Source of the DNA: Leucogyrophana mollusca
Lineage: Eukaryota > Basidiomycota > Agaricomycetes > Boletales
Direction of reading: 5' to 3'
Length of the DNA stretch: 64,000 nucleotides
NCBI GenBank assembly: GCA_021014945.1
Contig: MU266383.1
Coordinates: 62,001 to 126,000 of the forward strand
In this document: piece after piece, positions 48,775-60,795 of the stretch
Numbering within the stretch: position 1 is the first letter of the stretch
How the letters are laid out: each line of letters starts with the position of its first letter
Position numbers and translations under genes: made by a program
The notes under the pieces: generated by a model
The model's database searches: none
What the model was told of the DNA's origin: nothing
Seen by the model: the letters and a program-made list of their open reading frames with translations, nothing else

Positions 48775-49238
48775 ACCAGGCGGAACCCAGAACCACTGCC
48801 GTTACGACTTAGTTTGATGATGTCTGGTACAACTCATGACTGTCCGACCTTCCTTGTATTACTGGCTGGATGGCTGTGACCTTTCGTTGTATATTGAACA
48901 TTTCCCCTTCCTTATGACCATGATATCGCTCTGGCTCGCTATGGCCTTGAATGCAGTGTGCTGTGAACTACCCTAGTTGCCTCTCTTTCGAACGATAAAT
49001 CCTCATATAAATTATTATGAACATATCGGTTTTTTTGGCAGAGGGACTTGACCATAAGCTCGAAATCCATGATTAGTTATTGAATTGTGAGAAATTCCTC
49101 CGATGGCATTGGAGGATCGGGTGAGGCTGAGTCGGGGGTCCCCGGTTCGTTCCGTTACAGATAGGCGGGTAGTTACGCGTGACACTGTCACCTTCCTCCA
49201 CCATTTCCTCTCGAAAATCTTGAGGTCTTCAAACCAAA
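48775..49238. other. Intergenic: promoter of cytochrome c1
   Basis: The 464 bases between tandem plus-strand genes show no coding signal. Confidence 0.5.
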
Positions 49239-50605
49239 ATGTTGTCGAGGCTGCCCTTGGCCGCTCTCAAGAGCTCTGGCGCCCTAGGAGCATCCCGCTC
49301 AACCCTTTCTAACGTAGGAACGCGCTCTGCTTCGGTGAGTTGGTCAGAACGTAACAAACAGGTAGCTCGGTAGCTCAAAGACGAGCCAGCAGGTCCGATT
49401 TGCTTCGTCCAGCTCAGCGTCCTCGAGCGCCTTCCAAGTATGTGGATTGCGATATACAACATTGTCTCTACACAACGTCTAAATTTTATGCTGCACTTTT
49501 CAGTCGTTGTTCACATCCCGCGCGTCGCTGGTTTCCGTCACGCTTTTCTCCGCTGGCTCAATAGCATGGTATACCCATCTATACGGCTCGCTTCCCTTCA
49601 TCGGAGAGGTGCACGCTAACTCGCTGGCTGACGATGGCCTTCATCCCGGTGTATATCCCTGGCCTCACAAGGGCTTGTTCGACACCTTTGACCATGCAAG
49701 GTATGTCCGCGTTAACTGCCTCCTCCGGGCCCCTCACCGCGTACTCACCCATCCAAACCCATTCACCTTCCAGCATTCGTCGAGGGTTCCAAGTTTACCG
49801 TGAGGTCTGCGCCGCGTGTCATTCGCTCGACCGCATTGCCTGGCGCAACCTGGTTGGTGTCTCCCATACCGCCGACGAGGCGAGGGCCCTGGCCGAGGAC
49901 GTCGAGTACACGGACGGTCCCGATGATGCTGGCGAGATGTTCCAGAGACCAGGAAAGCTCTCTGACTACCTGCCTCCCCCGTACCCCAACGAAGAGGCTG
50001 CCCGAGCTGGCAATGGTGGTGCCCTTCCCCCCGATTTGAGCTTGATCATCAAGGCTCGCCATGGTGGTGCTGTACGTGTTCATCGACCTGCTTTGTGAAA
50101 CGGAGGTTCGACGGATTGCTGATGATGATACAGGATTACGTCTTCTCCCTCCTCACCGGTTACGTCGACCCCCCTGCTGGCGTCGAGATCCGTGAGGGCA
50201 TGAACTACAACCCGTACTTCCCCGGTGGTGCCATCTCCATGGCACGTCTCCTCTTTGACGGCCTCGTTGAATACGAAGACGGTAAGCCAGATTGGACGGC
50301 ATGACCCGTCCACGTGCTCACGATCCTTTAGGAACCCCCGCTACCACCTCTCAAATGGCCAAGGACGTTGTCACGTTCTTGAACTGGGCAGCCGAGCCAG
50401 AGCTTGACGAGCGCAAGAGGTTGGGTTTGAAGGCTGTTATCCTCTTCTCGGCGCTGTTCGCTGTCAGCATCCAAGTGAAGCGATTCAAGTGGACTGCGAT
50501 CAAGAACCGGAAGATTAGTGAGTTGATCGCTCCTTCGTATTATTGTTCCAAGAGATTGATGGACCTGGTGCAGTCTACAAGCCCCCGGTAGACAAGGCTC
50601 ACTAG
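49239..50605 (+). CDS. CYT1: Cytochrome c1, heme protein of complex III
   Basis: This is a multi-exon gene. A bipartite presequence ([20 protein letters not shown], then a hydrophobic [16 protein letters not shown]) targets the intermembrane space. The mature part has [39 protein letters not shown] with the CxxCH heme-c site, and [29 protein letters not shown] supplies the axial Met. The C-terminal anchor is [20 protein letters not shown], facing the matrix with [12 protein letters not shown]. It passes electrons from the Rieske protein to cytochrome c. The last exon, after an intron from 50517, encodes YKPPVDKAH and the TAG at 50603-50605. Every key motif is present. Confidence 0.95.
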
Positions 50606-51018
50606 ATGGAGAAGTGTGTTCCTGTACATAGGACAATCGAAGCGTCCTTTAGATTCTTACGGTCATGAGATGTCGCGATATTTTGTTGCATCCTTAATGA
50701 GACGGCTTACCCTTAAAATCCTTGCTATCTGAACCATCGTTGAGCATATGATGGTAGTTGAGGTTGGAGACGTATACCTGAGAAATGCTTTACCCCAGAG
50801 CATCAGCTCTATAGAGTAGGCGCCGTGGGAAATATCAGTCAGTGGAAGCCAGGAAGCACGGCGGCCTTGCAGCAGTCTTGTTCCTCACTCTGACCTTGGG
50901 CTTATAATTATCTTCTTTGTCTTCTATTCCACACTACACCAGCAGCCCAGGGCCTTTCTTTGATTATAACCATCTTCGCATACCGAATTTTGGGCCTTTG
51001 CGCTCTGATACACCGACC
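50606..51018. other. Intergenic: promoter of the SAC3-domain gene
   Basis: The 413 bases between tandem genes hold TTATAATTATC near 50902 but no clear core promoter and no gene. Confidence 0.45.
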
Positions 51019-52877
51019 ATGTCATCGGATTCGTGGCCTCCGCAATTAAAGTGAGTCCACGGCACCCACGTTTTGCTTTCTAGGCGCTGAAGGGGCCTTG
51101 CGTGGCAGGGAATGGGTTGCACGATGCCTGGGGCAGATGTCCGATGCTAATCGAGTAGACGCACAAGCTGAACTGAGACAGGTAATTGCTGACGCTTTCA
51201 CCGCAAAGACCCTCTGGACGACAGACTGGGCGGGCGTGCAACTTCAAAGGTTTTGGCACACTTTTTATCATCCTATGATTGGTTCGAATAATCGTTATTG
51301 TGAAAAACCCCGCACAGCCTGATGCCGAAGGCACCGCCAGTGCTCAATAACCTGAAGCGCAAGATGTATGTGCGCTTCTCACTGGACTGGCCACGCTAAC
51401 CAGCTCCCTTTGTGTACGTCAACAGAAATGACAGCCCGACGACAGGCAAGAAAGCGAAGAAGGCCGCCAAGAACGCAGCTAACAACATGGACCTTGGCGA
51501 CCAAGCAGCGCTTTCACGCAGAGCCGAGCGATTCCAGCGGGAGCATGAACTCGAGCGACAGAAAAGCATGCGCAGTAATGGCGGTCAGGCATCTCTCAGG
51601 GCAAATAATCAGAATGCTCATCTCTACGATCGGATTTTCAATCGCGACGAGGGGGCGTATGGGGCGACGCCCAACGCTGACGACCCGGAGGCTGATCCTG
51701 TTTGTAGCGTTTGTACTTGCGTTTGCGGGCGCGCGTGTTGACCACGAGGCAGAATGTACCGAATTGGGACAAGTATACTATCGTCGGGACGAGTCAAGAA
51801 CTATTCAAAGACTACCTGCGGCTTACCTCAGTAAGCCCATCGCTCGCGGGGTGGGGCACTGCACTGAAGACGTGCTGCAGGAACCTAGACCAGAAACGAT
51901 ACGGCCGTATCCAGTGCTGCAACAAACACTCGTCGAGCTCAAGAAGCGATGGCGTGAAAAGACAGCATACAACTGGATATGTAATCAGTTCAAGAGCCTC
52001 CGTCAGGATCTCACGGTGCGTCGTTTCATTCTTGCGTTCGTCCCGTTGACACCTCCTGGCTGTAGGTACAACGAATAAAGAACGACTTTACCGTTCAAGT
52101 CTACGAGATCCACGCACGGATGGCATTAGAGAGCGTACGTCACCTCATGGTTTCTCCTATCACTGGAACCGGGTCTAAATGTTTGCCGTGCAGGCCGATA
52201 TGGTAGAGTACAACCAGTGCCAAGCTTCGCTGAAGGCGCTCTACGAGCTTGGTATACCCGGGAAAGTGGAAGAGTTCACGGCTTATCGCATCCTCATGCT
52301 CCTGCACGGCCGTAACAAAAGCGGTCCGTCTCCCCATCGCTCTGTGCCTCGCTGTGCCTTGATGCTCGAATTTCATTGTTCTTTCTCTCGCAGAGTTAAA
52401 TCTTTTCGTAGGTCAACTAACACCCAGACAGAAAGTGGATCCGGCGGTGCGGCATGCGCTCCAGGTACAGCGGGCTCTATCGATGGGGAACTACCATGCT
52501 CTCTTTGAGATGTACATGAGTGCACCGAATATGGGGGCGTATATCATGGATCATTTCATAGACAGGGAGCGGATCAAAGCACTCATGGTGATGACCAAAG
52601 CGTGAGTCCTCCCGCGCCTCGCCCCAGCGCCACACACAGCTCACAGCGTGCGCACGACAGCTACAAAACGCTCACGCTCTCCTTCGTCCAGAACGAGCTC
52701 GCCTTCGACTCATTAACGGACACGCGGGAGTTCATAGCGTCACACCAGGCTGCGTTTTTCACGAATCCCCACAGCGCGGATCGGGAGAAGGTCCTTGATT
52801 GCAAGTCGGCTAGCGCGCCTCTATCGCAGGCGTACGAGGAGAAGTATAGTCGAGTCGGCATCAAGGGCGCTATATAA
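51019..52877 (+). CDS. SAC3/GANP-domain protein, Thp3/LENG8-like
   Basis: This is a multi-exon gene starting MSSDSWPPQLKEWVARCLGQ. The N-part has a helical segment (RVDAQAELRQVIADAFTAK, LWTTDWAGVQLQSLMP), then a Lys-rich linker (KKAKKAAKNAANNMDLG). The SAC3/PCI region includes NWDKYTIVGTSQELFKDYLR, EPRPETIRPYPVLQQTL, NDFTVQVYEIHARMALE, QCQASLKALYELG, RQKVDPAVRHALQVQRAL and NYHALFEMYMSAPNM. It ends in LSFVQNELAFDS and a short basic tail. Thp3 works with Csn12 in transcription elongation and mRNA processing in yeast; LENG8 is the animal relative. The function is inferred from this family. The stop is TAA 52875-52877. I see no break. Confidence 0.85.
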
Positions 52878-53488
52878 TTATAGCAGTGGCACAGCCCGCG
52901 GGGTGCCCAGGCTCACTTCGCGCCATTCCATTTTCCATCTTTTCCGCGTCTCGTTTCTCGCCTTCACTTCGTCTCTGTTGCTTTCCGGCCCCTGGATCAT
53001 TGTTGCTCTGGCGCGCGGATTCTGGCCCCCTCCCTGCCCCGTTTGGTGTTCGGGTTCAAGAGCAAGCTCAAGCTCAAGGCCTAACCTGGTGCATGATACC
53101 CTGATTGGTGACGTCTGACCCAGTTTAGGTGGTGTGAGTGATGTGACGATGTGTGCTGTGTGTTGTGTCCGAGAGGGGAGGGCTGGGGTGTAGCATCGCG
53201 TGCATCATGTATCGGTATAATTGATTTATCTAATTGGACCTATTTTTTTTTTTGCTTTGCCTGGGCGGTGGTCGATCATCGACCACGACCGCTGACGCGG
53301 AACAACTGCTATTCTTGTTCTGTGGCCTCGGGCCCCATAGCGCGCAAGGGTCCATCGCTACCGGGGGTGCTAGCCATTTGTTGACTGACTGGCGGGCTGC
53401 AAGCTCTGCCTCAAGGTGAATGCCACATGTATGCACCATCAGCCCTACCAGGGAGCTACCGCCAAAGCTCCACCTCCCATACACGCAA
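52878..53488. other. Intergenic between convergent genes
   Basis: The 611 bases hold the 3' flanks of the SAC3-domain and SEN2 genes. An 11-base poly-T tract near 53244 and GT-rich sequence may serve 3'-end formation. No gene is seen. Confidence 0.5.
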
Positions 53489-55346
53489 TCAATCACGCAT
53501 CCTCGTAGGTATGAACCTCCGCAGCACCACCTCCCTCACTGAGTAGTGCGCGAAGCACGCGGGGGACGAGAGGACGTCGGGGGAGAGGCGGGAGTGCGCG
53601 GGGATGGTGATGTAGGTGAGGATGAGCGTCTGTTCGAGTGAGTGGGGGTTGGTTGGTCAGTTTATGGAAACCAGGAGTACAAGGCAAGCGGGAGTGGAAG
53701 ACAACCAGCAGCAGCAGAGGGCACGGCAGCGGGGAAAGCAGAGTAGGAACAGAAGAGGAGGAAAGACCGCATCACGAAACCTCACCTTCTGGACCTGCGA
53801 GTTGACGCGATTGATAGTGCTCAGCCACGACCACGTGAATGGGGTGGCGTTTTGGAGCTCGAAGGGGGAGGAGGCTTGGTCGGCGGGGTCTTCGTAGACT
53901 GGGCAGACGACGATTGCGAACCTTGGTGGGTTGGGGTCAGTGTGGGTGATGGTGTTGGTGGAGAGTGGAGAAGCAATGGACGGAGGGGACATGAAAAGAA
54001 TAGAGGGGGGAACATGAAAAGAATGGAGGGGGGAACATGAAAAGAGTGCAGAGGAAAAATGAAAAGGGGGAAGGGGGATACCGAATGGGAAAGGAGGAAC
54101 GGATAACCCACTCAGCATGATGGAAGACAGGCCCGCGCTTATAGAGGAGATAGTCCACACAGAACTTGATCCCGTTTTTGACGACCCAGCCGAGGGAGCG
54201 GTAGTGGTGGTACACGACGTAGTTCACGAGGAACGGGTTGTCGAAGCGTCGCAGTGCGGGTGCGGGTGATGGCGATGGGGGTATGGACGGTAGCGGAGAG
54301 GGGGAGGGAGAGGGGGCGGGAGGGAGGGCGGAGAGGTGTGGTGGGTGGTGGGCGTTTTGGAAAGTGTCCCATATTTGCGGGAGCGTGAGGGGCTCGTGCT
54401 GTGGGTGGTGCGTTTCAATAAACAGGTGCACAGGTGAAAGGGTCAGTGTCAGGAAAGAGATAGATCAGTACCACGAATGGTATGGGTAACGTCAGGAAAC
54501 ATGCATCAGTTGAAGGTGATAACATCGTGTCTGAGGACAAACAGAACCGCGAAAGTTGGACTTACAGTATCCGGGCTGAGCACGGTCAGACAATCGAGGT
54601 TCCACAGCAGGAAGAACGCCTCCTGCAGAGTGAGCTGCAGATGCTCCAGGTCTTCAAGCGGCTCCTCCTCCCCATCCCCCTCCTCTCCCTCCTCGGGTGC
54701 GTCGTCCGGGGTAGGCGGGGCCTGCTCCGCAGCTGTTGATAGCGAGGGCTTCCACGTCGCAGCGGACGGGATGATCCGCGTCCCATCGGGCGCGTACCCC
54801 GGGGACACGACCCGCCCCTCCGCAAAGGCCACCTCGGCCTCCGCAGCAGCAGCCGCCATCGCCCTTGCGCGGTCGAGCTTGAACTGCTTCCGCTCCGCCC
54901 TGCGCTTCGCGGTGACTTCCTCGGAGGTGAGGCCTGCGTGTCGGGTGTGAGCGCGCCGTGGATCAGCGTGTGATAGCAAAGGGAGACGCAGACGCACCCT
55001 TCCCCGCCATCTTGCGGGCGTTGATCTGGCGCGCAAGCCAGCTGGGCTCGCTCCGCGACAGATCGCCCTTGCCGAAGAATCCGCGCTGCCAGAGCACCAT
55101 CGCGCCGCCGTGCTTGTCCACCCAGACCGAGCGCGTCGCAGCGTCGAAGACGCCCTCGCAGTGCGGGTTGAGGACCTGCGTGGAGCTGATGCCGACGAGC
55201 CCGAGGGCTCGTTGGAGCGGGGAGGGATCTGGGGGGGTGAATAGGACGAGGGGGAGGGGGTGGGCGTAGATTCGGTTGTTTTCGGTGCGCTTGGAGAAGC
55301 CTTTGTGTGGTCCTTTAGAGCGATTGCTGGGGTTGATCAAGGACAT
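53489..55346 (-). CDS. SEN2: tRNA-splicing endonuclease subunit Sen2
   Basis: This is a multi-exon gene. The start ([20 protein letters not shown]) is followed by [14 protein letters not shown], a conserved Sen2 block. Then come a charged coiled region with [20 protein letters not shown], an acidic stretch, and [19 protein letters not shown]. The catalytic nuclease fold is [37 protein letters not shown] (Tyr and His) and [11 protein letters not shown] (Lys), completing the Tyr-His-Lys triad that cuts the 5' splice site of pre-tRNAs. A Ser/Pro repeat ([18 protein letters not shown]) precedes the nuclease fold. The intron after HHAE is about 180 bases and contains a small minisatellite. The stop is at 53489-53491. 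Divergent from the dynein gene by 144 bases. Confidence 0.9.
53985..54070. repeat. Imperfect minisatellite in a SEN2 intron
   Basis: About three and a half units of roughly 21-24 bases share the core GGAACATGAAAAGAATGGAG (plus strand) and sit inside the intron between the exons for HHAE and FAIVVCP. They explain why this intron is about three times the usual length. Confidence 0.8.
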
Positions 55347-55490
55347 TTTGGAGGTAGTAGAGGATAAGAAAAAGGATGATGGATTTATAGTATAGCTTGT
55401 ATAGATGATGACTCGCTAATATAAAGGCTTTTCCACGGTCGCGTAACCGCAACGCGCTTCATTGAACTTCACTCATCTATTCATACGTCC
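55347..55490. promoter_or_regulatory. Divergent promoter of SEN2 and the dynein intermediate chain
   Basis: Only 144 bases separate the two start codons. The stretch has TATA-like AT-rich sequence on both strands (near 55388 and 55421). Sharing of control is inferred. Confidence 0.5.
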
Positions 55491-58040
55491 ATGTCAGACA
55501 AACGGCGAGCCGAGATCGAGGCAAAGCGGGCAAAGCTAGCAGAGCTCAGGAAAGCACGAGCAGACAGACAACGAGCAGAAACAGAGCGGCGCCAGTCCGA
55601 AGTGAGCCCCAATCCTCTCCCTCTCCCTCTCCTCCGCTTACCAACAACGAACGCAGACCGCAGGTCCGTCCAACGCCGCCCGGCGTGATGTCGACGACCT
55701 CGTGTTCGCGCTCGTCGGCGGACGCGGCGGGATGGACAGCGGCGGGGACCTCACGCCCTCGTCCTCCCTGCCCAGCACGCCCCCGCGCCCGACCTCGAAC
55801 AGCCTCATGCTCTCTGTCTCCGGCCGTGCGAGCAGGCAGAGCGACGTCGGCTCGGATCGGGTCAGCCTGGGGACGACGATGGTGGCGAGTGTGAATGGCG
55901 CGACGGAGCATGTCGTGGAGAGGTACGTGCTGGTTGCGTTTGGTGTCGTGCTCGGGCTGTGGGTTTTTTTGAATGACGGTGCTGGGTAGGACGATGACGC
56001 CGCGGCCGATAGTGGACCTTATTGATGTCGAGCAGGAGCTGTTCGAGCTGCCGCAGAGGGTGCGTGAACTCGTGTCGCTGCGGCTCTGCTCACCCACATC
56101 GACATTCTCGCTAGGAACGGGTCATATATAATAAAGAAGTGCAGACTACGGCCGCCGTCGAGACAGAGGCGCCGCGGATATCAGAGGACGAGATACGGCA
56201 GCAGATACAGCGAGAGCGGGACGTAGAAACAGCTCGTGACAAGGAGCTAGAGGAGGAGAGCGTCCAGCTCGAGAAGGAGATCGAGCAGGAGATACGAGGT
56301 GCGCAGCGACCCGCCATTCTCTACTTCGTCACTCACACCTACCACTCACATCATCGTCGCAGAGCTAACCGAAGAGGAGCGAGCAAGCATCCTAAGCGCC
56401 CCCGAGTTCCTCGATTTTGTCGAACAATCCTCAAAGATCCTACAACGCGCACTAAACGACGGCTACGACTACATCCGCGATTACACCGTCGGCGCCGAAG
56501 CGAACGGGTGAGTCCTTCATCCCCCTTCGCCAACGAGTTTCAGTGTAAACCACCCCACGCCCACCAGAGACGACTCGGAAGGCAAACGCGTGAAGCGCAT
56601 ATGCGCCTTCTACGACGAGCGCTACGGGAAGAATCGGTCGATCACCGACATCGACTGGTCGCCTAAAGTAAGTTCTCCCTCGGGTTCAAGGTCGAAGCCA
56701 AGGTCAAGTGTCTTCACCCCAACAGTATCCAGAGCTGAGCGTAGCGTCCTACAACAAAAACCCCGCCGCGCTGAACGAGCCAGACGGCATAGTCGCAGTC
56801 TGGAACCTCCACCTCCTCGAGCGACCCGAGTTCGTCTTCCACTCCCAAGTCAGTGTCCCTGCTTCTTGCGCCGCGCCCTTCCGAGCTGACTCACAGGCCA
56901 TTGACACCTAGTCCGATGTACTTTCAGTCACCTTCTCGCCCTTCCACTCGAATCTCGTGTTTGGCGGCACCTACTCCGGGCAGATCCTCCTCTGGGACAC
57001 GCGCTCAAAGCACCTCCCAGTCCTCAAGACGCCGCTCTCGGCGGCTGGGCATACGCACCCCGTCTATGCGATGCAGATGGTCGGGACGCAGAATGCGCAC
57101 AACTTGATTACGAGCAGCACAGACGGCACCGTCTGCAGTTGGCTCGTAGACATGCTCGCCCAGCCCCAGGTACACCACGCTCTCCGTCGTAGATACTTGA
57201 GCCCAGCTAACCAAGCCACGCACAGGAAACGCTCGAGCTGATCCACTCCGGGCATAACAAAACGGGCGAAGTCGCCATCACGACGCTTGACTTTCCGGAC
57301 AACGAGACGACCACGTTCTGGGTCGGGACGGAGGAGGGCAACGTGTACCAGGCGAACCGGTACGACCGCGCGGGTGCGAAAGCCGGACTGAACCAGTACG
57401 ACATCTACAAGGGGCACGCAGGGCCGGTCATGGGGCTGCACTTCCACCCGCTAGTGGGCCCGGTAGACTTTTCGGACTTGTTCCTGACGGCGAGCGTGGA
57501 CTGGACGGTGAAGCTCTGGCGGGCGCGGAGCGTGGCGAAGGCGGGGGTGGGCGCGGCGGGAGGCGGGGGAGTGAGTGCGGTTGCGCCGGTGTACTCGTTT
57601 GACGAGGCGGATGATTACGTGTATGATGTCAAGTGGCATCCGACGCACCCGGCGCTGTTTGGGACGGTGGATGGGTCGGGGAAGTTTGATCTGTGGAACC
57701 TCAACACCGATACCGAGGTGCGTTGCGCTGTAGTGCCTGTACGTCGCAATCGCTAATGACTGGGCAGGTGCCGGTGGTGTCGACGAACGTCGGCTCTGGG
57801 CGGGCGATCAACAAGTTGCAATGGGACCGGAAAGACGGGCGGCGCGCCGCGCTTGGGGGGAGCGATGGGAAGCTGTACATCTATGACATTGGGGACATGG
57901 CTACGCCGCGGGAGTCGGAGTGGACGGATTTGCAGAAGACGATTGCGGGCATTGTCGCGGGCGGTGGGGGAGGGGGGCAGACGAACGGGGTGGCGGGGGA
58001 CGCAGCGGGAGAGGCGGTGCGGATTAGCGGTGGGCGGTGA
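55491..58040 (+). CDS. Cytoplasmic dynein intermediate chain
   Basis: This is a multi-exon WD40 protein. The N-terminal helix ([20 protein letters not shown]) binds dynactin p150 and NudE in this family. A Ser-rich linker follows, then [12 protein letters not shown] (56121-56156), a site like the LC8-binding motif of other intermediate chains. A coiled region ([20 protein letters not shown]) and [20 protein letters not shown] precede the propeller. WD repeats include [108 protein letters not shown] and [15 protein letters not shown]. It links heavy chain, light chains and dynactin. A Gly-rich tail closes the protein at 58040. No break is seen. Confidence 0.93.
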
Positions 58041-58326
58041 TGGCGATCCCTTCCATTCGAGGCGCCAGCGCTTTTTACTTACTACTTTCACTTGGCTTTC
58101 ACCTGACTGTACGTACACTAGTACTACATAGTTCCAATGATGGGATGTAACGTTTTACCTTTGTTACGCGGGCTCCCACCTCCGCTCGCGGGGCCATTAT
58201 CGCGCTGCCGTCTGCCGCGGTAAGTTAGCGTTAGGGATGGAATTAGAGTGGACAGGAATAGAGCCCTCGCGTTTCCGTTCTCCCGAGGATGAGTGGTAGT
58301 GGAGTGTTGTCACCTGTTGTCCTACC

Positions 58327-60462
58327 ATGAGTGCTTTCCGCAACTTGCAGTTACCCTCAAAGTCCTTTGCACTCGGCCGCAGCTTTTTCAACAGAACATC
58401 CGTTCTTGCACGCCGCAACATGTCTACAGAGCAGAAATTCGTACAGGTGCGCTGCGGGCGTGTTTTTTATATAGCGATACTGGTGTGCTGATATCCGTGT
58501 TCGTTGTTTACCTGGGCTACACGTAGGCACCGCACAAGTGAGTCAGGTCTCTGGACTGGCATCCATGGCTGACGATCGCGTCTATCGCCTCAAGGCTGCT
58601 GGTGTGAGTCCTCTCCACGGACCACCGTCCCGCCATCCCGCTGATCCTTCTATCGTCCCCAGCATCCCCGGCCCCATCGAGGTCACCGATGAGGTGCGTC
58701 CCATCTGCCCCGCCCACCCTATCTGCTCAATCAGACACGACAGGTCCTCTTCGCGAATGCGCACCCCTCGATGTCCCACATGTCCCTCGACTTCGCCGCC
58801 GTGTTTGGGGACTGCATTCGCATGACTAGGTGCGCCGCACGGGCCCCTGCGCATCGCTGTGTCTGACGCATCGTGCACCCGCTAGGGACATCCTCTACTC
58901 AAAGGACGCGCAGCCGTTCCTAATCGCCGGCTCAGGCACCCTCGGATGGGATCAGGTACGCCTAATACTACCACGCACGCACTTTATTCATTTCGGTGGC
59001 TGATACGCATACCCCCTCGAGGTGTCCGCGAACCTCGTAGAGCCGGGCGAAAACGCACTCGTGCTCCACACTGGCTACTTTGCGGATAGCTTTGCAGATT
59101 GGTGAGGACGGCGGTCGCTGCTTCGGATGCGTGTGTGTACCGTGCTGAGGTTGTCTGGGCAAGCCTGCAAACGTACGGCGCAAAGGTTGATCAGATCAAG
59201 GCGGAGGTCGGCGGCGTGGTGAACGAGGCCGACGTCGAGAGCGCCCTGAAGGCCAAGAAATACAAGGTCGTCACCGTCACGCACGTCGACACCTCCACAG
59301 GTCGGTTCACCCCCGTCCCTCTTTTGGTTCAGGTTCCTGTCGGCTAACGATAGTGATATCGACTTCGTGCAGCCGTCCTGTCGAACATCAAAGCAATCGC
59401 AGAGATCGTGAAGAAGGTCTCCCCAGAAACGCTGGTCGTCTCCGACGCCGTGTGCGCCGTAGCGAGCGAGGAGATCCAGATGGACGCGTGGGGCATCGAC
59501 GTCGTGATAACCGCCAGCCAGAAAGGCCTCGGCACGCCACCCGGCCTCAGCATAGTCGTCGCCAGCCAGAAAGCGATCAAGGTGAGCCTAGAGGCACGCA
59601 CAGCGCAATACACCCCACCACTGCTGATAACGGCACTCAGGTATTCGAATCGCGCTCAACACCGGTGACCTCGTATTACGCCAGCTGGAAGAAGTGCGTG
59701 GTCTTCTTTCCCTCCCCTTTCACCTTCTACTCATGCTAACACCTCCCACTCGCGCCCCAGATGGCTCCCAATCATGAAATCCTACGAATCCAACACCGCC
59801 TCCTACTTCGCCACGCCCCCCGTCAACCTCATCTACGCTTACCACGCCTCCCTCACACAGATCACCACCGGGTCGGTCTCCCTCCAGCAGCGCTTCGCGC
59901 TGCACCAGGCCGCGAGCCGGCGCATCAAGGACGCCGCGGAAGAGATTGGGTTCAGGAGCGTCCCTGTTAGCGAGGAGGTGAGGGCGAACGGGATGACCGC
60001 GGTGAGTTTGTTTTGTTTTGTTTTTTTGGTTGTGTGTTTCGGAGTGGGGGCGGAGGTGCTGATGCTGCTGGTTTTTGGTTGTTGGGGCGCGGGTAGCTGT
60101 ATTTCCCCGAGGGATTCGTGGCGAGTGATATCGTGCCGCGTTTGCTCAAGAAGGACGTCGTGGTCGCCGGTGGCTTGCACGGCGCGATCAAAGGTACGCA
60201 CCCACCCACATATCCCCCGAACCGCGACGCTCACGCGCTCACCTTACGCACGCAGAGAAATACTTCCGCATTGGGTACGTTGCTCCGTTTCTCTCTCCTC
60301 TTTCCGGGGTGATATTCTGGGGACACTCTGCTGACTGACACGTCTGACCACTACGACAGCCACATGGGCGTCAGCGTCATCGATCCGCAGCGGGGCGACG
60401 TCGACAAGGTCATCAACGCGCTGAAGGAGACGCTCGCGGAGGCGAAGGCAAGCAAGGCGTAG
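58327..60462 (+). CDS. Alanine-glyoxylate aminotransferase (class V, PLP)
   Basis: This is a multi-exon gene. Exon 1 (58327-58446) encodes a basic hydroxylated leader (SFALGRSFFNRTSVLARRNM) like a mitochondrial presequence, with a second in-frame ATG (NMSTEQKF) after it. Exons 2 and 3 are 11 and 9 bases and restore APHKLLVIPGPIEVTDE. Core motifs are SMSHMSLDFAAVF, LIAGSGTLGWDQ, VVTVTHVDTST, VVSDAVCAVASEEIQMDAWG, TASQKGLGTPPGL (PLP lysine), NTASYFATPPVNLIYA and KYFRIGHMGVSV. It converts glyoxylate plus alanine to glycine plus pyruvate. It ends in EAKASKA; the final SKA only faintly resembles a peroxisomal SKL. A serine-pyruvate activity is also possible. Confidence 0.9.
58527..58537 (+). other. 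11-base exon 2 of the aminotransferase gene
   Basis: GCACCGCACAA encodes Ala-Pro-His and two bases of Lys, between an acceptor TAG and the donor GTGAGT. It supplies the conserved APHK. Confidence 0.75.
58595..58603 (+). other. 9-base micro-exon 3 of the aminotransferase gene
   Basis: GCTGCTGGT lies between CAAG and GTGAGT, with a 57-base intron before it and a normal intron after. It completes Lys, encodes Leu-Leu and starts Val of the family block KLLVIPGPIEV. Confidence 0.75.
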
Positions 60463-60795
60463 GTAGAATTAGAGGGCCTCTGGGCCTCGGTCTAGAGTGT
60501 GTGCTGCTCAGCCTAGGAAAGCGCACCTCCGCGCCCGGAGAGTCGCATGAATTACAATCTTTTGTACGAGTATATAGTAGTACCGGTCCTTGCTTCATTT
60601 CAATGGGTTTCATTCCTTTGCCTCGTGTTCATTGGGAGGTGTACAGTTTCCCCCACCACCAGACATGAGATGATGGGTCACGAGTGCAAATTCATACCAT
60701 TGTGCACGGTGGGATACAGTGTGTGGATTGATTCACAGGATCCGCGGGACATCCAAGAAACCATTTATTTACATTACCAGATTGTACATCACGCC
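60463..60795. other. Intergenic between convergent genes
   Basis: The 333 bases hold the 3' ends of the aminotransferase and sulfite reductase genes. No gene is seen. Confidence 0.5.
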
